Below are positions 10,328 through 20,070 of a stretch of 41,352 nucleotides of DNA, one piece after another. This stretch comes from Enterobacteriaceae bacterium (lineage in GTDB: Bacteria > Pseudomonadota > Gammaproteobacteria > Enterobacterales > Enterobacteriaceae). Made by a program: the position numbers and the translations under genes. The notes beneath the pieces are model-generated. The model was not told where the DNA came from. It made no database searches and worked only from the letters and a program-made list of their open reading frames with translations. How positions within the stretch are numbered: position 1 is the first letter of the stretch; each line of letters opens with the position of its first letter. The stretch lies in the NCBI GenBank assembly GCA_031253755.1, contig JAIRVT010000028.1, forward strand, positions 1 through 41,352, written 5' to 3'.

Positions 10328-11590
10328 TTATTGACCACTTAAAATTCGCGCTGGATCAAGCTTGCTCGCCCGACGAGCCGGATACCAACTCGCCAGCAGA
10401 CTCAATATCAGTGCGGTTAATAAGACATAAAAAATATCTGCCGCACGTAATTCCGATGGCAGAAAGTCGATAAAATAGATATCTCCAGAGAGGAATTGAT
10501 GCCCGCACAGCTTTTCCACACCTTTAATAATAGCGGTCAGATTAAGCGATGTGAAAACGCCGATAACAGCGCCAATAAGGCTGCCAACCATACCGGTCAG
10601 TAATCCATACCATAAGAAGATAGCCCTGATATGACCATCTTTGGCACCCAATGTCCGTAAAATGGCAATATCACTGCTTTTGTCTTTAACGGCCATGATC
10701 AATGTTGAAATAATATTGAAACAGGCAACACCAATCACCAACACCATCGCCAGATACATAATGCCACGTATCATCTGGATATCTTTGTTCATATAGCCGT
10801 AGTCTTTCATCCAGCTACTGATATAAACATAATCTCCCGTGGCTTTACCTGCTGCCAGCACCCGCTGATCTGCGGAGAAAACATCATCCGCTTTGATGGC
10901 GATGCCGGTCACAGCATCGCCATAACCTAAATATTGCTGGGCATCAGATAACGGAACCAGAGCCAGACGGTGATCCAACATGCCACTTAGCTGAAAAACA
11001 CCGGCAACCTGTAGCCGGATCCGTTTAGGCTGTAAGAGCTTCAGGCTCGGATCACTATTGGGTATCATGACTGTCAACCAATCACCTTGTTTGACGTTCA
11101 GCGAATCTGCGACGCCCTGCCCCAGAATCACCTGATTTTTTCCCGCCTGAAATGACTGCCACGCGCCGTTGCGAACAAACTGGGGTAAGCTGCTGACATG
11201 GGTTTCAGTCTTTGGATCGACACCCCGTACCTGAACCGCATGGAGTTTATCTCCGCGCTCCATCAGCCCGGTAAATTCGACGTAAGGTGATGCGCCTGCA
11301 ATGCCCGGTGTCTGCTTAACCCGTAGCAGCGCGTGTTCCCAGTGCTGGTATGGTTGATCGACGGCGTAGATTTGCCCGTGTGGGACAACCGAAAGCACCC
11401 GGTTTTTCAATTCACGCTCAAAACCGTTCATGGCACTCAAGCCGATAATCAAGACCGCCACACCGAGCATGATCCCAAACGTCGAGATAATCGAGATAAG
11501 GGAAACCATGCCCGCCCGACGACGCCCCCGGCTAAAACGCAGCGCAGTAAATAATGCCAGAGGCAGACTTGCCGCTACATTTCTTGCCAT
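10328..11590 (-). CDS. lolE: Lipoprotein-releasing transporter permease LolE
   Basis: One of two membrane subunits of LolCDE, which extracts mature lipoproteins from the inner membrane and hands them to LolA. It has 420 residues (E. coli 414). It shows the MacB/LolE layout: a first helix after [19 protein letters not shown], a large periplasmic domain (about 70-265), then three helices, ending in [22 protein letters not shown] (here given by [17 protein letters not shown]). The ATG at 11590 shares its A with the TGA stop of lolD; a TTG one codon upstream is less likely. cobB follows directly. It is distinct in sequence from lolC, so this species uses the LolC plus LolE heterodimer. Confidence 0.96.
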   Translation of the reverse strand: MARNVAASLPLALFTALRFSRGRRRAGMVSLISIISTFGIMLGVAVLIIGLSAMNGFERELKNRVLSVVPHGQIYAVDQPYQHWEHALLRVKQTPGIAGASPYVEFTGLMERGDKLHAVQVRGVDPKTETHVSSLPQFVRNGAWQSFQAGKNQVILGQGVADSLNVKQGDWLTVMIPNSDPSLKLLQPKRIRLQVAGVFQLSGMLDHRLALVPLSDAQQYLGYGDAVTGIAIKADDVFSADQRVLAAGKATGDYVYISSWMKDYGYMNKDIQMIRGIMYLAMVLVIGVACFNIISTLIMAVKDKSSDIAILRTLGAKDGHIRAIFLWYGLLTGMVGSLIGAVIGVFTSLNLTAIIKGVEKLCGHQFLSGDIYFIDFLPSELRAADIFYVLLTALILSLLASWYPARRASKLDPARILSGQ

Positions 11591-12324
11591 CAAACTTCTC
11601 CCGTCAAGATCAATTCACTCTGTAACGACCCATCCTGTAAATAGCCATCGCGCATTTCTACCTGACGAGACAGACGAGCAGCCAATTTCAGATCGTGAGT
11701 CACCACCAGAAAAGCCGTACCTTGCTGTTGGTTCAGCTTTTGCAGGAGTTCAAAAATGCTGTCGGCATTACGTTGATCCAGATTACCTGTCGGCTCATCC
11801 GCCAGAACCAATGACGGCGTATTCACCAAGGCGCGGGCAATCGCAACCCGCTGGCGCTCTCCGCCGGATAATTCAGAAGGACGATGATGCGCCCGCTTCT
11901 CCAGACCAACGGCGGCCAGCATTTCCAAAGCTCTTTGTTGAGCCTGATGCTTTTTATTGCCGGCCATTCTCTTATGGCCGATCAACAGCGGCATCGCAAC
12001 ATTTTCCAGCGCATTGAAATCAGGCAGCAAATGGTGAAATTGATAGATAAACCCAATTTCACTATTGCGCAATTCTGCCCGCCCGGAAGCCGATAGGGTA
12101 TTCAGGGATTTCCCCTTAAAAATCACTTCACCGGTCGTCGGCGAATCCAACCCGCCCAGTAAATGCAACAGCGTACTTTTACCCGAACCGGAACTGCCGA
12201 CAATCGCCATCATCTCCCCTTGCTGGATGGAAAATGTGACGTTTTTTAACACTTCGGTATGAACCTGCCCTTCCTGATATTTTTTGCACAAATGACGACA
12301 TAGCAATAAAGGTTGATTACTCAT
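11590..12324 (-). CDS. lolD: Lipoprotein-releasing ABC transporter ATPase LolD
   Basis: ATPase subunit that powers LolCDE at the cytoplasmic face of the inner membrane. It has 244 residues. Walker [10 protein letters not shown] is at 43-51, the signature [15 protein letters not shown] and Walker [13 protein letters not shown] follow in order, with the switch histidine in VVTHD. The start ATG at 12324 lies eight bases inside the end of lolC, and its stop overlaps the lolE ATG by one base, so the three lol genes are tightly coupled. Family membership is certain, and the flanking lolC and lolE fix the assignment as LolD rather than MacB or FtsE. Confidence 0.97.
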   Translation of the reverse strand: MSNQPLLLCRHLCKKYQEGQVHTEVLKNVTFSIQQGEMMAIVGSSGSGKSTLLHLLGGLDSPTTGEVIFKGKSLNTLSASGRAELRNSEIGFIYQFHHLLPDFNALENVAMPLLIGHKRMAGNKKHQAQQRALEMLAAVGLEKRAHHRPSELSGGERQRVAIARALVNTPSLVLADEPTGNLDQRNADSIFELLQKLNQQQGTAFLVVTHDLKLAARLSRQVEMRDGYLQDGSLQSELILTGEV

Positions 12325-13519
12325 AACGTAAAGCCTCAGCAGGTTGAGTGGCAGCCGCGCGCCAGGAAGGATATAAAGTCGATAACAAAGAAATCAGCAT
12401 GGCGCTGAGGGCGATTATTGCGACTTGAACCGGTTCAATCGCAACAGGTAATTGAATACCTTCAGTCAGCAGACCAATCACGGGCATGAGTGTATTGAGT
12501 TGGCTGGAAAGCAGGACGCCCAGCCCGGTTCCCAGTAAAGCACCGATCACACCGGCGCCTGCGCCCTGAATCATAAAAATGGCCATCACTTGGCGACGGG
12601 TCAGCCCTTGAGTCTGCAAAATAGCAATCTCGCCCTGTTTTTCCATCACCAATAAAGAAAGAGAGGTGATAATATTGAACGCCGCTACCGCAATAATCAG
12701 GCTCAGCAGCAGCCCCATCATATTTTTTTCCATGCGTACGGCCTGAAAGAACTCGCCTTTACGTTCACGCCAATCTTTCCAGATCAAACCTTTTGGCAGC
12801 GTTTGCTGACTTAATTCATCCACTTTCAATGGTTCGTTGAGGAATAAACGCCAGCCGGTAATATTGTCAATGGGGTAACGTAAAAGACGTGCTGCATCCT
12901 GCTGATTCACCAACATTTCCGTGTCATCAACTTCACTATTGGCAAAAAATGTACCGGCTACGGTAAATAAGCGCTGGCTGGGGATCCTCCCCATCGGCGT
13001 TAACTGGCTGGCACTGGGCACGATAACACGGATTTGATCTCCCCGTTTGGCGCCCAGCCTTGCCGCCAGTTTCTCACCGAGGATCACAAGGTAACGGCCG
13101 GGCTGTAATTGGCTCTGATCAACATTCACCGTGTATTTCGCCAGCGGTGCATATTCTCCCGGCGTGATACCCAGCATGACGCCGACCCCGACATTACGAA
13201 CACTTTGCAATACCACATCACCCTGAACAATCGGCACAATACGGGTAACATCTTTCAACCCGGCAAGCTGGCTGCTGGGGTATTCCACCGGGTTAATCGA
13301 ACCTTTTTCCGACGTAATAATCACTTGAGGCATAAAGCCGAGAATGCTGCTTTCCAGTGTGCGTTCAAAACCATTCATCACTGATAACACAGTAATTAAC
13401 GCTGCCACGCCCAGCGTGATACCGATGGCTGACAGCCAAGAGACAAAACGGCCGAACTTATCGACCGCCCGCCCGCGCATATAGCGCAATCCGATAAATA
13501 GTGAGACAGATTGAAACAT
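12317..13519 (-). CDS. lolC: Lipoprotein-releasing transporter permease LolC
   Basis: Membrane subunit of LolCDE; its periplasmic domain recruits the carrier LolA. It has 400 residues, the family length. A first helix follows [19 protein letters not shown]; the periplasmic domain runs about 50-260, with the [13 protein letters not shown] stretch in the region of the LolA-binding hook; three C-terminal helices end at [18 protein letters not shown]. It starts the lolCDE-cobB run and is divergent from mfd, with a spacer of about 170 bases that presumably holds both promoters. I could not pick a convincing -10/-35 pair there. Confidence 0.96.
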   Translation of the reverse strand: MFQSVSLFIGLRYMRGRAVDKFGRFVSWLSAIGITLGVAALITVLSVMNGFERTLESSILGFMPQVIITSEKGSINPVEYPSSQLAGLKDVTRIVPIVQGDVVLQSVRNVGVGVMLGITPGEYAPLAKYTVNVDQSQLQPGRYLVILGEKLAARLGAKRGDQIRVIVPSASQLTPMGRIPSQRLFTVAGTFFANSEVDDTEMLVNQQDAARLLRYPIDNITGWRLFLNEPLKVDELSQQTLPKGLIWKDWRERKGEFFQAVRMEKNMMGLLLSLIIAVAAFNIITSLSLLVMEKQGEIAILQTQGLTRRQVMAIFMIQGAGAGVIGALLGTGLGVLLSSQLNTLMPVIGLLTEGIQLPVAIEPVQVAIIALSAMLISLLSTLYPSWRAAATQPAEALRYE

Positions 13520-13690
13520 GAAATCAGCCGTATTAAAGGAGGTTGTTTAAGACGAAACAGATTAATAGAAAAAAATATATTTTTCTCTATTTTCGGCATT
13601 TTGTTCAAAAATAAGTTTATATACCCGGCAAGTTTGAATAACATCGCAGCAACAAGAAGGACTGAATCTGAGAGAACACATCAAACGCTT

Positions 13691-16600
13691 ATGTCCGCAA
13701 AATATCGTTATCAACTTCCTGAACGCCGCGGTGATATCCGCCAGTTAGGTCATCTGATCGGATCTGCTTGTGCCATTGAGTGCGCTGAAATCATTGACCG
13801 CCATTCCGGGCCTGTGCTGCTCGTCACAAAAGACATGCAAAATGCCCTCCGCCTGCGCGATGAAATTCCACAATTTACCCACGCGCCCATTACGATGCTG
13901 TCAGATTGGGAAACACTGCCTTACGATAGTTTTTCGCCACATCAGGAAATCATTTCCAATCGTTTATCGACGCTGTATCAACTGCCTTTTATGCTGGAAG
14001 GCGCAATCATCCTGCCCGTGAATACGTTGATGCAGCTCGTTTGCCCCCATGAATATCTCAAAGGGCACGCGTTGATCATGAATAAAGGGCAGCGTATGTC
14101 CCGTGATAAACTGCGGGCTGATTTGGAGCAAGCCGGTTATCGCAGTGTTGATCAGGTCCTTGAACACGGTGAATTTGCCACACGCGGTGCGTTGTTTGAC
14201 CTGTTTCCGATGGGCAGTGAGCATCCTTACCGTATCGATTTTTTTGATGATGAAATCGACAGCCTGCGCACTTTTGATGTAGACAGCCAGCGTACACTGA
14301 CGGAAGTGGAAAAAATCAGTTTGCTGCCTGCCCATGAATTCCCGACAGATAAAGACGCTATCGAATTGTTCCGCAGCCAATGGCGTGAGGCGTTCGAGGT
14401 TCGCCGCGATGCTGAACATATTTACCAGCAAGTCAGCAAAAAAATGTTGCCGGCGGGCATTGAATACTGGCAGCCACTCTTCTTTGAACAGCCTTTGTCA
14501 TCACTTTTTGCCTACTTGCCTGAAAATACCTTGCTGATTACACAGGATTTAATGAGCACAGCGGAGCGTTTTTGGCAGGACACGGAACAACGTTTTGAAA
14601 GCCGTAAGGTTGACCCGATGCGGCCATTGCTGCCACCAGAGCGAATTTGGCTTCCGGTTGATAAATTGTTTGCTGAGCTGAAAAAATGGCCCCGCATTCA
14701 AATCAGAAACGAAGCACTGCCACACAAAGCAGGCAATACCAACCTCTCTTATCAACCCCTGCCTGATCTGTCCGTAACAGTCCATCACAAAACGCCTTTG
14801 GATAAAGTGCGCCGCTTTATAGAGCAATTTAGCGGTAAAGATATCAACGGCAGCATTATTTTTTCAGTGGAAAGTGAGGGACGCCGGGAGTCTGTCAACG
14901 AATTATTGGCGCGAATCAAAATTTCCCCCATCAAAATACAGCAACTCACTGATGCTTATGATAAACCGGGCTGTTTTTTGATGATTGGCGCGGCAGAACA
15001 AGGCTTTGTTGATGAAGAAAACAAGCTCGCCCTGATCTGTGAAAGCGATATGTTGGGTGAGCGCGTCAGCCGCCGCCGTCAGGATAGCCGCCGCACCATC
15101 AATACCGATACGTTAATCCGCAATCTGGCAGAACTCCGTCACGGGCAACCCGTTGTGCATCTTGAACATGGTGTCGGGCGTTATCAGGGCCTAATCACAC
15201 TGGAAGCGGGCGGAATTAAAGCGGAATATCTTATCCTGACCTATGCCGGTGACGATAAACTGTATGTTCCGGTCTCATCTCTGCATCTTATCAGCCGTTA
15301 TTCCGGCGGCGCGGAGGAAAATGCGCCGCTGCACAAGCTCGGAGGTGAAGCGTGGAGCAAAGCGCGCCAGAAAGCAGCGGAAAAAGTCCGTGATGTGGCG
15401 GCAGAATTGCTGGATATCTATGCACAACGCGCGGTTAAGCCGGGTTTTGCGTTTCAACATGATTGGGAACAGTACCAACTGTTCTGCCAGAGTTTTCCCT
15501 TTGACACCACGCCGGATCAGGAGCTGGCTATCAATGCGGTATTGAGTGACATGTGCCAGCCGGTTGCCATGGACAGGCTGGTCTGTGGTGACGTGGGCTT
15601 CGGTAAAACAGAAGTCGCCATGCGGGCTGCGTTTACCGCTATCACCAATAACAAACAGGTCGCTGTTCTGGTGCCGACGACGCTGTTGGCTCAGCAGCAT
15701 TATGATAATTTCCGTGATCGTTTCGCCAACTGGCCTGTGCATATTGAAGTGATGTCACGGTTTCGTAGCGCCAAAGAGCAGCAACAGGTTATCGAAATGG
15801 CGGCAGACGGCAAGGTAGATATCGTTATCGGCACTCATAAGCTGCTACAAAGTGAGCTGCGCTGGAAAGATCTGGGTTTATTGGTCGTGGATGAAGAACA
15901 CCGTTTTGGCGTGCGTCACAAAGAACGCATTAAAGCGATCCGGGCGGATGTGGATGTGCTGACGATGACCGCCACACCGATTCCCCGCACACTGAATATG
16001 GCAATGAGTGGTATGCGTGATCTGTCGATTATTGCCACTCCACCCGCCCGCCGTTTAGCCGTGAAAACCTTTGTGCGTGAGTATGACAGCCTGGTGGTGC
16101 GGGAATCGATCCTGCGTGAAATTCTGCGTGGCGGGCAGGTTTACTATCTCTATAATGACGTTGAAAATATCGAGAAAACCAAAGCCCGGCTGGAAGAGTT
16201 AGTGCCAGAAGCCAGAATCGTTGTGGGTCATGGTCAAATGCGTGAGCGTGATTTGGAACGTGTTATGGCGGATTTCCACCATCAACGTTTTAATGTGCTG
16301 ATATGTACCACCATTATTGAAACGGGTATCGATATTCCTACCGCCAATACCATTATTATTGAACGCGCTGACCATTTTGGTCTGGCTCAGTTGCATCAGC
16401 TTCGGGGACGTGTCGGTCGTTCTCACCATCAGGCCTATGCTTATTTGCTGACGCCTCATCCAAAAACGATGACTTCCGATGCACAAAAGCGGCTGGAGGC
16501 GATAGCTTCTCTCGAAGATTTGGGTGCAGGGTTCGCGCTGGCAACTCATGATTTGGAGATCAGGGGCGCGGGTGAATTATTAGGTGAGGATCAGAGTGGC

Positions 16601-17149
16601 CAAATGACCAGTATCGGTTTCACACTCTATATGGAACTACTGGAAAATGCCGTTGATGCCCTTAAAAATGGCCGGGTACCCTCTCTGGAGGATTTAACCA
16701 ACAACCAAACTGACGTAGAACTGCGGATGCCGGTGCTTTTGCCTGATGATTATATCCCGGACGTGAATATGCGTCTGTCTTTCTATAAGCGTATTGCCAG
16801 CGCACAGAATGACGATGAATTGGCGGAATTAAAAGTTGAATTGATTGACCGATTTGGTACGTTGCCCGATCCGGGACGGCAATTATTGCAATCAGCCGCT
16901 ATCCGCCTCAAAGCCCAAGAGCTGGGCATTAAGCGTATCGAAGCCCATGAAAAAGGCGGCTTTATTGAATTCAGCCAACACAATGCCGTCAATCCCAATT
17001 ACCTGATCGGTTTGTTGCAGAATCAGTCCAATATATATCGGTTGGATGGGTCTGCTAAATTAAAATTTGTGACGAATTTAACTGAAAAAACAACGCGCTT
17101 ATCATTTATTCAGACGTTATTAGAAGCGTTTATGCAACATCAAATATAA
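13691..17149 (+). CDS. mfd: Transcription-repair coupling factor Mfd
   Basis: DNA translocase that removes RNA polymerase stalled at lesions and recruits UvrA. It has 1152 residues (E. coli 1148). Order: UvrB-like domains D1-D3 near the N-terminus (with ADWETLPYDSFSPHQ-type sequence, here SDWETLPYDSFSPHQ), the RNA polymerase interaction domain around LEHGVGRYQG, the RecG-like helicase motor with Walker A GDVGFGKTE at about 632-640 and DEEH near 732, TATPIPRTL, and the C-terminal TRCF domain. The frame is open back to 13511, overlapping the lolC start, but those 60 codons have no resemblance to Mfd, whereas homology begins at ATG 13691 (MSAKYRYQLP). The Shine-Dalgarno site is weak. Confidence 0.97.
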   Translation: MSAKYRYQLPERRGDIRQLGHLIGSACAIECAEIIDRHSGPVLLVTKDMQNALRLRDEIPQFTHAPITMLSDWETLPYDSFSPHQEIISNRLSTLYQLPFMLEGAIILPVNTLMQLVCPHEYLKGHALIMNKGQRMSRDKLRADLEQAGYRSVDQVLEHGEFATRGALFDLFPMGSEHPYRIDFFDDEIDSLRTFDVDSQRTLTEVEKISLLPAHEFPTDKDAIELFRSQWREAFEVRRDAEHIYQQVSKKMLPAGIEYWQPLFFEQPLSSLFAYLPENTLLITQDLMSTAERFWQDTEQRFESRKVDPMRPLLPPERIWLPVDKLFAELKKWPRIQIRNEALPHKAGNTNLSYQPLPDLSVTVHHKTPLDKVRRFIEQFSGKDINGSIIFSVESEGRRESVNELLARIKISPIKIQQLTDAYDKPGCFLMIGAAEQGFVDEENKLALICESDMLGERVSRRRQDSRRTINTDTLIRNLAELRHGQPVVHLEHGVGRYQGLITLEAGGIKAEYLILTYAGDDKLYVPVSSLHLISRYSGGAEENAPLHKLGGEAWSKARQKAAEKVRDVAAELLDIYAQRAVKPGFAFQHDWEQYQLFCQSFPFDTTPDQELAINAVLSDMCQPVAMDRLVCGDVGFGKTEVAMRAAFTAITNNKQVAVLVPTTLLAQQHYDNFRDRFANWPVHIEVMSRFRSAKEQQQVIEMAADGKVDIVIGTHKLLQSELRWKDLGLLVVDEEHRFGVRHKERIKAIRADVDVLTMTATPIPRTLNMAMSGMRDLSIIATPPARRLAVKTFVREYDSLVVRESILREILRGGQVYYLYNDVENIEKTKARLEELVPEARIVVGHGQMRERDLERVMADFHHQRFNVLICTTIIETGIDIPTANTIIIERADHFGLAQLHQLRGRVGRSHHQAYAYLLTPHPKTMTSDAQKRLEAIASLEDLGAGFALATHDLEIRGAGELLGEDQSGQMTSIGFTLYMELLENAVDALKNGRVPSLEDLTNNQTDVELRMPVLLPDDYIPDVNMRLSFYKRIASAQNDDELAELKVELIDRFGTLPDPGRQLLQSAAIRLKAQELGIKRIEAHEKGGFIEFSQHNAVNPNYLIGLLQNQSNIYRLDGSAKLKFVTNLTEKTTRLSFIQTLLEAFMQHQI

Positions 17150-17186
17150 CAGGGTATATATTTTTTATTTATGCCACTGAATGCCG

Positions 17187-17204
17187 CGCCCCAAATACGG
17201 GGCG
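17187..17204. terminator. Hairpin between mfd and the convergent orphan gene
   Basis: CGCCCC and GGGGCG arms around a 6-base loop, followed on the plus strand by TGAGTTTTAAAA. It sits between two convergent genes, 38 bases after the mfd stop, and could terminate both. The T run is short. Confidence 0.45.
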
Positions 17205-17225
17205 TGAGTTTTAAAATCGGCATTT

Positions 17226-17696
17226 CTATAAATAAGGCGCAAGCATTAATTTCCCTTGCTTATCCAGAGGAATAGTTTCTCCCGGATCATGTTTTACTTT
17301 TACCTTACCCGGTTGATTACCAATAAAATAAAAAACATCATAGCCGATAATACGCCGTTCCCTAACCTGAATCATTCTGCAATTTTTCAATTCATAATCA
17401 TTTAGTATATGATATTCTTTTTCGTTTTTTAACATTTCAAAGGATATGAATAAATGATTTTTATATGCAGGAGAATGGTTGTTATCCGCATTTTCATATT
17501 TAACGTTAAATGGGAAAAACGCCCAACGACAGTAATAACGAGGAATATACGGCGATGCGATTATTGGATCTGAAGAAAAAACCACGGCATATTCAACTTG
17601 TTGTTTTTTAGTAAAAAATACTATGGCAATACTGGTTATTATTGTAATAACCAGAAAATAAAACCAATATTGCCTTGTTTTTAATTTATTCAACAT
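17226..17696 (-). CDS. Hypothetical membrane-anchored protein
   Basis: I do not recognise this 156-residue protein. It has a short basic start (MLNKLKTRQYW), one hydrophobic helix at about residues 10-29, then a probably periplasmic domain of about 125 residues with Cys56 and Cys106, which could pair, and several aromatic residues around SPYIPRYYCRWAFFPF. The helix is followed by Lys residues and lacks a signal-peptidase site, so I infer an N-terminal anchor. AGGG stands four bases before the ATG, and TATAAT lies only about nine bases upstream. The gene is A+T-rich, stands alone between mfd and the repeat-rich spacer, and has no counterpart here in E. coli, suggesting acquired or fast-evolving DNA. 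Confidence 0.7.
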   Translation of the reverse strand: MLNKLKTRQYWFYFLVITIITSIAIVFFTKKQQVEYAVVFSSDPIIASPYIPRYYCRWAFFPFNVKYENADNNHSPAYKNHLFISFEMLKNEKEYHILNDYELKNCRMIQVRERRIIGYDVFYFIGNQPGKVKVKHDPGETIPLDKQGKLMLAPYL

Positions 17697-17880
17697 AGCA
17701 CCCTATTATACTAATAATGTGATATACCTCTTGATTTAAACAAGTCCATTATTTTTATTACAATCCAAAATATATTCAATCTACTGTTAAGAAAAATTTT
17801 CTTATTTAACTAAAATAAAAGTAATTATATTTTATTTCCCAAGATTTTTATTTTTTATCAGTAATAAAATTTATTAGACC

Positions 17881-17926
17881 TATACCAATATCACTTCAAG
17901 ATGCACCCTGAAAGGCGACGGATAAA
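17881..17926. repeat. Repeat end resembling the element at 23035-23134
   Basis: TATACCAATATCACTTCAAG followed by ATGCACC closely matches the left terminal repeat at 23035 (ATACCAGTCGCCTTTCAAGG then TGCACC). It is then followed by CTGAAAGGCGACGG, which looks like an opposing end. The centre seems deleted. Confidence 0.45.
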
Positions 17927-18078
17927 TCAGTATTACCGGAATATATAAAGTACATATTTAAAATCGGCTGATATAATTTCAATTTAATTTATCTTTGATA
18001 AGTTAATAAATAATATTCATTGTTAAAATTATTTTCATTAATTTTAATGAACAACTCTATATGTTATTATAAATAATT

Positions 18079-18170
18079 TTTCAAAATGATAGGAGTATTC
18101 CTTATCCCGCGCGGTTCGCGGGATAAGGAAAGATCACTTTAGATACTCTCACTATTATGAAAAGCATATA
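18079..18170. repeat. Dispersed repeat, copy 1 (second copy at 40001-40086)
   Basis: Shares with 40001-40086 a left arm AAAATGATAGGAGTATTCCT, the following CCGCGC/CGCG hairpin and a right arm TCACTATTATGA..AAGCATATA. This copy has a perfect 12-base-pair stem with a 5-base loop (18100-18128, arms CCTTATCCCGCG and complement). The centre between the arms differs from the other copy. Confidence 0.7.
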
Positions 18171-18278
18171 TAATTAAACAAATAAAAATAATATTATATT
18201 TGGAATAAAAAGATAAGAAAGAATAATAATAGATATGACGAAAAACACAATAATAAATAAAGAAAATAAAACAAAGTT

Positions 18279-18350
18279 TATACCCTATGGATTTCGAGTT
18301 GCATCGCGGCGGCAAACGGCAAAGAGGCAACTTGAAAGACGACGGGTATA
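18279..18350. repeat. Short ERIC-derived element
   Basis: Left end TATACCCTATGGATTTCGAG then TTGCATCGCGGCGGCAA is joined directly to the right end GGCAAAGAGGCAACTTGAAA then GACGACGGGTATA. The whole ERIC centre is missing, leaving about 72 bases with both ends intact. Confidence 0.75.
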
Positions 18351-18373
18351 TCTCCCCGCTGCGCGGGGAGATA
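18349..18373. repeat. Hairpin after ndh
   Basis: TATCTCCCCGC and its complement form an 11-base-pair stem with a 3-base loop, about 45 bases past the ndh stop on the minus strand. There is no T run, so it is more likely a repeat-family hairpin than a standard terminator. Confidence 0.5.
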
Positions 18374-18418
18374 CCAGATTTACGAGCCGTAACTCAAATC
18401 TTCAAACGATGGAGTAGA

Positions 18419-19723
18419 TCAGTGTAATTTTAAGCGCGGACGAATAACCCGGTTAATGCCACCAACCAACATCATTAAACCTGTTTTAATATATCCATGC
18501 AGCGCGACCTGATGCATACGGTACAAAGAGATATAAACAACACGGGCAATGCGGCCTTCAACCATCATTGAGCCACGCATCAAATTTCCCATCAGGCTGC
18601 CAACGGTACTGAATTTCGATAATGAAACCAGTGAACCGTGATCTTTGTACACGTAGTCTTTCAACGGCTTGTCGTGCAATAAGGCGATGATGTTGTCATA
18701 ACAACGGCTTGCCATTTGGTGGGCTGATTGCGCTCGCGGAGGAACAAACCCACCTTCTTTTTTCGGACAGGATGCACAATCACCAATGGCAAAAACATGG
18801 TCATCTAATGTTGTTTGCAATGTTGGTTTCACGACTAATTGGTTTATACGGTTGGTTTCCAGCCCGCCAATGTCTTTCATGAAATCAGGGGCTTTAATTC
18901 CCGCGGCCCAGACCATCAAAGAAGCCTTAACCCGCTCACCGTCTTTGGTATTCAGGCCATGCTCATCGGCACTGGTTACCATCGTTTTGGTTAAAACTTT
19001 AACGCCCAGTTTGGTTAATTCCTGATGTGCAGCCCCGGAGATACGGGGTGGTAATGCGGGCAGAATACGCTCACCGGCTTCAACCAACGTCACATTCAAT
19101 GCGTCTGAGTTCAGGCTTTCGAAACCGTAGCTGTTCAGCTGTTTGACTGCATTGTACAGCTCGGCTGAAAGCTCAACACCGGTTGCGCCGCCACCCACAA
19201 TGGCGATGTTCACTTTTTCTTCTGTGCAATGATTGGCAGAATATTTCAAAAACAGGTTCAGCATTTCATTGTGGAAACGGTGGGCCTGCTGTGGGTTATC
19301 AAGGAAAATGCAATTTTCTCTTACACCTGCCGTGCCAAAATCATTCGACTGGCTGCCCAGCGCCATGACAAGGATGTCGTAAGCTAATTCGCGCTCTGGT
19401 ACTAATAAATCATCACTTTCATCACGGATCTCAGCCAGCGTGATTTTCTTACTTTCACGATCAATATTGGTGAGCGTTCCCAGTTGGAAATTAAAGTAAT
19501 GGTTACTGGCATGAGCCAGATAGCTCAACGCGTCAACGCCATCATCCAGCGAACCTGTTGCAACTTCATGCAGCAATGGCTTCCATAAATGGCTGTTGTT
19601 GCGATCCACCAACGTAATGTCGGCTTTTTGCTTACGCCCTAATTTGTGACCCAAACGTGTTGCCAGTTCTAAACCACCAGCACCCCCACCAATAATGACA
19701 ATTCTTGTCTTTGGCGTTGTCAT
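18419..19723 (-). CDS. ndh: NADH dehydrogenase type II (NDH-2)
   Basis: Non-proton-pumping NADH:quinone oxidoreductase on the cytoplasmic face of the inner membrane. It has 434 residues, the size of the E. coli enzyme. The FAD-binding [11 protein letters not shown] motif is at about residues 11-21, the NADH-binding [15 protein letters not shown] near 180, and FAIGDCASC of the second FAD segment near 310. The basic, amphipathic C-terminus is the expected membrane-contact region. GGGG lies five bases before the ATG. In E. coli ndh is repressed by FNR; I did not see a proper FNR site upstream. It stands alone: nagZ upstream ends in its own terminator. Confidence 0.96.
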   Translation of the reverse strand: MTTPKTRIVIIGGGAGGLELATRLGHKLGRKQKADITLVDRNNSHLWKPLLHEVATGSLDDGVDALSYLAHASNHYFNFQLGTLTNIDRESKKITLAEIRDESDDLLVPERELAYDILVMALGSQSNDFGTAGVRENCIFLDNPQQAHRFHNEMLNLFLKYSANHCTEEKVNIAIVGGGATGVELSAELYNAVKQLNSYGFESLNSDALNVTLVEAGERILPALPPRISGAAHQELTKLGVKVLTKTMVTSADEHGLNTKDGERVKASLMVWAAGIKAPDFMKDIGGLETNRINQLVVKPTLQTTLDDHVFAIGDCASCPKKEGGFVPPRAQSAHQMASRCYDNIIALLHDKPLKDYVYKDHGSLVSLSKFSTVGSLMGNLMRGSMMVEGRIARVVYISLYRMHQVALHGYIKTGLMMLVGGINRVIRPRLKLH

Positions 19724-20006
19724 GACTACCCCACTGAGTTCTAAATAACATCAGATATGATAAAGTTTCATACTGAAAATATCTCCAGAATATCACGGCT
19801 GGTAAGCAGCTCATATCAAAAATAGTGTTTTTCAAATTCTTTTGATTAATTCGACGTCAATCACAAAATTTATCGCCTTAGTTCTGATTAACAGGCTTAA
19901 ATAAGGCGATAAAAATTTATAATTAAAAATGTTAATTTGATGTTATTTATAATATTTTTTTTAAAAAACCAGATTAAAGCCAATTTTAAGAGAAAACAAT
20001 TGGAAA
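19724..20006 (-). promoter_or_regulatory. ndh upstream region
   Basis: A+T-rich spacer between the nagZ terminator and ndh without a gene. It contains TCAAATTCTTTTGA, an inverted TCAA/TTGA pair (about 19830-19845), and several A+T tracts. The ndh promoter must lie here, but no single -10/-35 pair stands out. Confidence 0.4.
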
Positions 20007-20046
20007 TTAAAAAAAAGATGGGTTCACCTTTCAGTAAGCCCATCTT
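20007..20046 (-). terminator. Intrinsic terminator of nagZ
   Basis: On the minus strand AAGATGGG, a loop of about 16 bases and CCCATCTT are followed by a run of at least six T. It lies 25 bases after the nagZ stop. This is the classical form of a Rho-independent terminator. Confidence 0.85.
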
Positions 20047-20070
20047 AATTTGCAGAAATTAATGAGTTGA

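Larger units (their letters stand above)
17697..18418. other. A+T-rich spacer with four small repeat segments
   Basis: About 720 bases between two divergently placed minus-strand genes with no convincing gene. It holds a repeat end at 17881-17926, a dispersed repeat at 18079-18170, a short ERIC derivative at 18279-18350 and an overlapping hairpin at 18349-18373. The remainder is low-complexity A+T-rich sequence. The short open frames in it lack ribosome binding sites and plausible composition. Confidence 0.7.

Noticed and set aside
11430-12017. Long plus-strand open frame opposite lolE/lolD (195 codons)
   Set aside because: It lies fully antisense to two well-conserved genes, has no ribosome binding site or recognisable domain, and is rich in Arg/Pro/Ser as expected from the complement of coding DNA.
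13511-13690. Upstream extension of mfd overlapping lolC
   Set aside because: The 60 extra codons have no similarity to Mfd and contain the divergent promoter region; homology begins at 13691.
19825-19862. FNR site upstream of ndh
   Set aside because: TTGAT- and GTCAA-like half-sites are present but the spacing is wrong for the FNR consensus.
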